From positions 109,973,043-110,037,042 of the forward strand of contig NC_077228.1 of NCBI RefSeq assembly GCF_027887165.1: a stretch of DNA of 64,000 nt, given 5' to 3'. Position 1 is the stretch's first letter, and each line of letters starts with the position of its first letter. The DNA comes from Monodelphis domestica. Its lineage: Eukaryota; Chordata; Mammalia; Didelphimorphia; Didelphidae. Positions 59,112 through 64,000 of the stretch are shown one piece after another. A program made the translations under genes and the position numbers. The notes beneath the pieces were generated by a model. That model was not told the origin of the DNA and did not search any database. It saw only the letters and a list, made by a program, of their open reading frames with translations.

Positions 59112-59290
59112 GAAGCAGCATATGGTACAGTTGACCTTAGAGTCAATCTCTCCTTTGGCTATCTGACCCTGGGCAAGTCACTTAATTTCTCAGTGCTCCC
59201 AAGAACTATCTGAGCTTCTAAGGGTAGAGAGAAAATAGCAACTTGCACTGATAAAAGGCATTTTGTCACTTGGGTATTCCTTTTAACAGT
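59112..59290 (+). mobile_element. CORE-SINE with extended 3' part
   Basis: ATCTGACCCTGGGCAAGTCA, TCAGTGCTCCCAAGAAC, GCAACTTGCACTGATAAAAG. Confidence 0.65.
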
Positions 59291-59317
59291 GAAATCCTAA
59301 ATCCAGCCTTATTCTCT

Positions 59318-59430
59318 GTCAGAATATAAAGTCCCTAGACATAAGCATTTGTTTCATTTTTGTCTCTGCACTTTCCCCTGGTTCCCCACATGTCTTGCAT
59401 ATGGTAAAGGTTTAAAAATAAAAAAAGACA
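59318..59430 (+). repeat. L2/L3-type 3' end
   Basis: CAGAATATAAAGTCCCTAGA, TTTTTGTCTCTGCACTTTCC, TTGCATATGGTAAAGG. Confidence 0.5.
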
Positions 59431-59510
59431 CTTGATCAATGTTCATTGTTGAGGCAGTCAAAGACAGAGTGCTGGGTCTGGAATGAAGAAGCCCTTGTAT
59501 GTTTGTTTTG

Positions 59511-59734
59511 ATTTTTTAAAACTCCATACCTTCCATCTTAGAATTGATACTAAGTAACAATCAATTAAGTATCATACTAAGAATTGATACTAAGGCAGAA
59601 GAGTCCTAGGTAATGGGAGTCAAGTGACTTGCCCAGGGTCACACAGCTAAGATGTATTTGAGGCCAGATTGGAACCCAGGACCTCCAATCTCCAGGCCTG
59701 ATTCTCTATTTACTGAGTCACCTAGATGGTCCTA
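59511..59734 (-). mobile_element. tRNA-derived SINE with internal duplication
   Basis: Complement copy in which AATTGATACTAAG is repeated ~50 bases apart. It ends CTGAGTCACCTAGATGG. Confidence 0.85.
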
Positions 59735-59754
59735 AAGAATGCCTATTTTTAAGG

Positions 59755-59836
59755 CTTGGGATCAAAGTATCTCTGAAGCTTATTACCTTTGTGACATAAG
59801 AGCAAGTCACTTAATCTTTCTGAGCCTAGGTCTTTC
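59755..59836 (+). repeat. MIR-type fragment at the L1 insertion site
   Basis: TATTACCTTTGTGACATAAG, GCAAGTCACTTAATCTTTCT, GAGCCTAGG; cut by the L1 that follows. Confidence 0.5.
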
Positions 59837-60476
59837 TTTAATTTAGAATATTTTTCCGTGGTTATATTATTCATGTTCTTTCCCTCCTCTCCTCCCTCCC
59901 CTCCCATAGCTAACAAGCAATTCCACTGGGTTTTACATGTATCATAGATCAAGACCTATTTACGTATTATTAATATTTACAATAGAGTGATCATTTAGAG
60001 TCTACATCCCCAATCATATCCCTGTCTAACCATGTGATCAAGCAAATATTTTTCTTCTGCGTTTCTGCTCCCACAGTTCTTTCTTTGGATGTGGGTAGGT
60101 TCTTTCTCATAATTTCCTCTGGATCATCTTGGGTCATTGCATTGTTGCTGGTAGAAAAATCTATTACATTCAATCGTGCCATAATGTATCAGTCTCTGTG
60201 TACATTGTTCTCCTGGTTCTGCTCCTTTCATTCTGCATCAATTCCTGGAGGTCATTCCAGTTCACATGGAATTCCTCCAGTTCATTATTTCTTTCAGCAC
60301 AATAGTATTCTATCACTAACAGATACCACAATTTGTTTAGTCATTCCCTAATCGAAGGGCATCCCCTCATTTTCCAATTTTTTGCCACCGCAAAGAATGC
60401 AGCTATGAATATTTTTGTATGCATATTTCCCCTTATTATTTCTTTGGGGTACAAATCCAGCAGTGATATGGCTGGA

Positions 60477-61404
60477 TCAAAAGCCAGATAGTCTTTTCTT
60501 TGCAAAAAGTTGGAAGTCTTCTATTTTGTTGAATGCCCATACTTTCCCTTGGAAGTATATAGTCAGTTTTGCTGGGTAGCTGATTCTTGGTTGGAGACCC
60601 AGCTCTCTTGCCTTTCTGAAGATCATGTTCCATGCCTTATGATCATTCAGAGTAGAACTTGCAAGGTCTTGGGTGACCCTGATTGGCATTCCTTTATATC
60701 TAAATTGTCTTTTTCTGGCTTCCTGTAGGATTTTTTCTTTTGTTTGATAGCTTTGGAATTTGGCAATTACATTCCTGGGAGTTGTCTTTTGGGGGTTTAG
60801 TGTAGAAGGTGTTCTGTGAGCTCTGTCAGTGGCTGTATTGCCCCCTTGTTCTAGAATCTCTGGGCAATTTTCTTTGATTATATCTTGTATCACCATGTCC
60901 AGTTTGGTGTTTATTTCTGGCTTTTCTGGGAGTCCAATTATTCTTAAGTTATCCCTTCTCCCCCTATTTTCCAGATCTATCACCTTGTCGGTGAGATATT
61001 TTATGTTCTCTTCTAATTTCTTGGTATTTTTGGCTTTGCTTTATTGATTCTTGCTCTTTTACACGATCGTTGTCTTCCAGCTGCCTGATTCTGGCCTTTA
61101 AAGCCTGGTTTTCTTTTACAGTTTGGTCAAACTGGTTTTGTAGATGCGTGAATTTCTTTTGCATTATTTCCAACTTTTCCTCCCAGAAGGCTTCCATCTT
61201 TTTGGTCATTTCTGATTCAAATTCTTCATAGGTTTGTGGAGAGTTTCCATTTCCTTTGGAAGGTTTTGGAGCATTTTCTTTTATATTATCTTCTGTCTGC
61301 TCTGTATTTTGTATTTTGGCTCCATAGAATGTGTCCAAAGTCGCCCCTTTCTTCTTATTTTTCTTGGTATTTTGGGGCTTCTGTGGTTCTGTGGAGTTTG
61401 CCAT
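60477..61404 (-). pseudogene. L1 ORF1, almost intact, one frameshift, C-terminus cut
   Basis: Starts MANSTEPQKPQNTKKNKKK at 61404. Then a coiled coil (EFESEMTKKMEAFWEEKLE; LQNQFDQTVKENQALKARI), a frameshift near 61035, and the RRM and C-terminal domain in a second frame (DNLRIIGLPEKPEINTKL; IAKFQSYQTKEKILQEA; RKARELGLQPRISYPAKL). It ends within the insertion's target duplication, adding a few foreign residues. About 305 codons against ~340 usual. Better preserved than the ORF1 at 47.9 kb. Confidence 0.9.
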
Positions 61405-62074
61405 TTCTGAATGTGGAGGATTAGTTTTTCTTGTCTCTGTCTGGTGTTCAGAGGCAGTCCTGGGCAGATGGTTCTATGAGCTTTCCCTGGGTTAAACTGA
61501 ATATGCCTCACTGGAACTGGAATGGAAGGGTCGGACCACGAGGCCACACTCTCCCCCCCGGCTTGCTTTCCGGAAGTTGCCTTCAGAATCGCTGGCCGTG
61601 AGGCTGTTTCATAGGCCTGCGGGGGATGGGCTGCAGCTTCCCCAAGCTCTAGGGCAAGGACTTTCACTGAGACTTGGATAGCAGGATCCAGCCCGTGAGG
61701 CTGCCTTGCCCGCCCTGAGGGTTGCTGTTGTTTCGACCAGCTCTCTGCAGCGGAAGCCCCAGGCAGTAACTTTCACCGGGACTGTAGAAGGCCCTGAGGG
61801 TTCTGCTCTCTGAGCCCGGCTGGGCTGCGGCTTCCGGGAGCCTTGGACTCTGCGCTCCTACCCCTGAGGTCCGAGTGATCTCGGGTTCTGGCTTTTAAGG
61901 GGAGCCGTACCTTTTGAACCGGGTCCAGGTCCAGGAGGAGGGTTCCCAGGGTCTGTGCTGTTGATCGTTTTGAGTTTCGGCGCCTTAGGAGCTTATAGTT
62001 TGAGATCGGTCGGGAAGGGTTTTCCGGAGATCTGAGCTTTAGCTTTCTCTAAGCCGCCATCTTAACCGGAAGTC
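60498..62074 (-). mobile_element. 3'-truncated L1: complete 5' UTR plus ORF1, no ORF2
   Basis: Flanked by an exact 14-bp duplication CCAGATAGTCTTTT (60484-60497 and 62075-62088). On the minus strand it starts GACTTCCGGTTAAGATGGCG, a full L1 5' end, and stops inside the last codons of ORF1 (TTTTTGCAAAG). There is no ORF2, 3' UTR or poly(A). In the full L1 at 48.8 kb the next bases are AAAAGACC. The target duplication on this strand begins AAAAGACT, so seven bases are shared at the junction. Confidence 0.9.
61405..62074 (-). promoter_or_regulatory. GC-rich L1 5' UTR / promoter
   Basis: A locally CpG-rich 670-bp segment. The first 30 bases carry an ETS-like ACTTCCGG and a YY1-like AAGATGGCGGC (62063-62053). 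It differs from the 5' UTR of the L1 at 47.2 kb after the first ~30 bases, so the two belong to different promoter subfamilies. It points in the same direction as the LEMD1-like gene and lies ~4.1 kb upstream of exon 1. Confidence 0.65.
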
Positions 62075-62433
62075 CCAGATAGTCTTTTAAAGTCCTTTGG
62101 GCATAGTTCTAAATTGCCCTCCAGAATAGTTGGATCAATTCACAACTCCACCAGCAATGAATTAGTGTCCCAATTTTGCCACATCCCCTTCAGCATTTAT
62201 TACTTTCCTTTGCTATCATATTAGCCAACCTGCTAGGTGTAAGATGATACCTCAGAGTTGTTTTGATTCACATTTCTCTAATTATAAGAGATTTAGAGCA
62301 CTTTTTCATGTGCTTATTGATAGTTTTGATTTCTTTATCTGAAAATCACCTTGAGCCCAGGTCTTTCAAAGAGTATAGTGACATAAGATAAAACTAGTAA
62401 TCAATGGCCAGAGTTCTTATTGGAAAGAAATCA

Positions 62434-62763
62434 TGGGGGTGGTGGGAAGTAGTGCAGTGGATAGAAGGCTAGGCCTAGAGTCAGGAGGACTTGAGTTCAA
62501 ATCAGATCTCAGACACTTCATAACTGTGAGACCCTGGGCTGGTCACTTAATTCCCAACTGCCTACCTTTGCTACTAGGAAGGAAGGAAGGAAGGAAGGAA
62601 GGAAAGAAGGAAGGAAGGAAGGAAGGAAGGAAGGAAGGAAGGAAGGAAGGAAGGAAGGAAGGAAGGAAGGAAGGAAGGAAGGAAGAAAGGAAGGAATGAA
62701 GGAAGAAAGGAAGAAGGAAAGGGAGGCAGGGAGGGATAAAGAGAAGAAGGGAAGAAGGAAGGC
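62434..62763 (+). mobile_element. CORE-type SINE with a ~180-bp (GGAA)n tail
   Basis: Body 62434-62578 (GTGCAGTGGATAGAAGGCTA, CTTGAGTTCAAATCAG), then (GGAA)n with GAAA variants (62579-62763). Flanks AAAGAAATCA (62424-62433) and AAATAAATCA (62764-62773) enclose both parts, so the microsatellite lies within the insertion. Confidence 0.85.
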
Positions 62764-62884
62764 AAATAAATCAATTGCTAGTCTTTGAGCTCCTGATATG
62801 TATTTTTGTTGAATTATGACAATGAACCTGTGTTTAACGTGATATAGAGAAGCCAGATCAAATGCTCTGAAATTATGAATCAAA

Positions 62885-63045
62885 GGAGTTAGGTTGAGAG
62901 CTGGATTTACTACTTTCCACTAGCATGATCTTGGGCAAATCACAAATGTCTCTGAGCCTAGATTCTTCAACTATAAAATGAGAGTAATGATATTTGTACT
63001 ATCACCTCCAAGGTTGTTAGAAAATAATGTGTAAAATGTCTGCTG
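62885..63045 (+). mobile_element. CORE-SINE (MIR/Ther-1 type)
   Basis: GCATGATCTTGGGCAAATCA, GCCTAGATTCTTCAACTATA, CACCTCCAAGGTTGTTAG. Confidence 0.7.
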
Positions 63046-63631
63046 CTATTTAATTCTGGGCTATTTGAGACCATAGGGATGCCCTGAAGAAAAAATGAAA
63101 TCATAAACTGAAGAATCTTTTCAGTTTACATACAACTACCTCAAGAATGTCCTGGGACATCTGTCCCTACAAAGTGGTTTCTGCTGTTTTACCTGCTTCC
63201 TGAAAAAAGACTCTAAAAGAGATCTTATCAGATTAAAGTAATGTTTGACAATTGCCTAGAGGAAATATAATAATAATAATGAAACACAGGAGGAAATATT
63301 AAAATGGAATTGGATGATTCATCACTTACCCCTTCATAAGGCCAAAAAGGCACAAAGCTATGTGACTTTTGCCTTGGGGTTTATACTAGCAACCAGGTCT
63401 TCTGCCTATTTAGACACTATGGTAGTCATAATACCAACAGTGACATCAGTAACCTCCATAGCAACAGATTGATTTGAAAATTTTATAATTTCACTCCATG
63501 TTCCAAGTGAAGGAGAAATTAGTTTCTTGGAATAATGTCTATGGTAAATAATGTATATGGTAAAGAGATAAAGGATAACAGTGAAGTCATCATTACTTAG
63601 CAATCAATTATCCAGAATTCAGTTGTCTATA
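63046..63631. other. no recognisable feature
   Basis: Flanking or intron DNA upstream of the gene; no repeat or coding signal recognised. Confidence 0.4.
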
Positions 63632-63639
63632 CTATAGAA

Positions 63640-63854
63640 CAGTGATGGTGAACCTTTTAGAGATCGAGTGCCCAGACTGTGACCCTCACACCCCATGTGA
63701 GCCCCACCCCCTTACCCCAGACAGGGGAGGGAAGAAGTGCTCCCATTGGGCTGCTGAGCAGGGGGCTGGGTCATGTGAGAAATGTTCTCAGGCCCCGTGG
63801 AAGGTGGATGGGAGCAGTCCTTCTGGAACACATGCCATAGGTTTGCCAACACAG
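63640..63854 (+). mobile_element. hAT-type MITE, complete (copy 3)
   Basis: Starts CAGTGATGGTGAACCTTTTA and ends CATAGGTTTGCCAACACAG. Flanks CTATAGAA (63632-63639) and GTCTAGAA (63855-63862) agree at six of eight positions. Interior collinear with the copy at 4050. Confidence 0.8.
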
Positions 63855-63869
63855 GTCTAGAATATATAC

Positions 63870-64000
63870 TATGTATTGGCATGGGGATTGTTAGACCTCA
63901 CGGAAATAAAGACAAAAATGAAATGGCCCTTGCCCTTGAGAAGCTTACATACTATCAGAGGAAACAAACAAGATGCACATGTATAAATATATTAAAAATA
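63870..64000 (-). repeat. L2/L3-type 3' tail, runs off the window
   Basis: TTGCCCTTGAGAAGCTTACA then TACTATCAGAGG follows the complement of a LINE tail, as at 3440. Confidence 0.5.

Larger units (their letters stand above)
59837..62351 (-). mobile_element. L1 LINE 3' end (host of a second L1)
   Basis: 3' UTR and ORF2 end at 59837-60497, continuing at 62089-62351. Flanks TGAGCCTAGGTCTTTC (59821-59836) and TGAGCCCAGGTCTTTC (62352-62367) are its 16-bp target duplication with one difference. Without the insert it is a ~920-bp, 5'-truncated L1. Confidence 0.9.

Noticed and set aside
61281-61667. 128-codon frame overlapping the L1 5' UTR and ORF1 start
   Set aside because: Out of frame with ORF1 and not known from L1; probably kept open by the GC-rich 5' UTR.
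62433-62883. 88- and 121-codon frames rich in GRKE or PSFL
   Set aside because: SINE plus its (GGAA)n tail.

Overview
This is vertebrate nuclear DNA, almost certainly from a marsupial. About 35 copies of one tRNA-derived SINE recur (core words TGGCTCAGTGG, GGTTCAAAT and CAAGTCACTTAA), together with MIR/Ther-1 and Mar-1-type CORE-SINEs, L1, L2, L3/CR1 and RTE/Bov-B-type LINEs and hAT MITEs. That mix, with many young L1 and SINE copies, is typical of marsupials. I cannot name the species. Nothing bacterial or operon-like is present. Most long open frames are repeat remnants or simple-sequence runs.

The main genic content is one split gene on the minus strand that fills most of the window. I read it as LEMD1 (LEM domain containing 1). 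Six coding exons lie at 57950-57836, 55637-55527, 54609-54566, 17635-17555, 12429-12356 and 10828-10651. All junctions are GT/AG and every exon phase matches the next. Together they give a protein of about 200 residues with an N-terminal LEM domain and a C-terminal membrane anchor. The four exons encoding the LEM domain, the anchor and the exon joined to it are well supported. The two middle exons rest on splice signals and phase. The rest of the window is introns plus flanks.

Layout: 0.2-10 kb holds L1 3' ends, SINEs, an hAT MITE and the likely 3' UTR. 10.6-17.7 kb holds the last three exons and an L2 split by a SINE with a ~600 bp (TTTC)n tail. 18-54 kb is one large intron. It holds a Y-box protein retropseudogene (24.1 kb), a second hAT MITE (25.0 kb), a tRNA-Ile-like relic (27.2 kb), a Ty3/gypsy reverse transcriptase fossil (36.6-37.3 kb), RTE pieces (38.4-39.3 kb), an antisense L2 (40-42.1 kb), a 7SL RNA retropseudogene (44.9 kb) and a complete 6.4 kb L1 with a 15-bp target-site duplication (47.2-53.7 kb). 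54.5-58 kb holds the first three coding exons and a 1.9 kb L2. 59.8-62.4 kb holds an L1 fragment interrupted by a second L1 that is complete at its 5' end and truncated at its 3' end. 62.4-64 kb holds a SINE with a (GGAA)n tail and a third hAT MITE.

The most notable points are the hidden LEMD1-type gene, the 3'-truncated L1 whose junctions fit priming on an internal A-rich RNA site, the gypsy fossil, the 7SL retropseudogene, and several SINE tails that became microsatellites inside their own target duplications. All calls come from reading the sequence and remembered family features; no database search was run.
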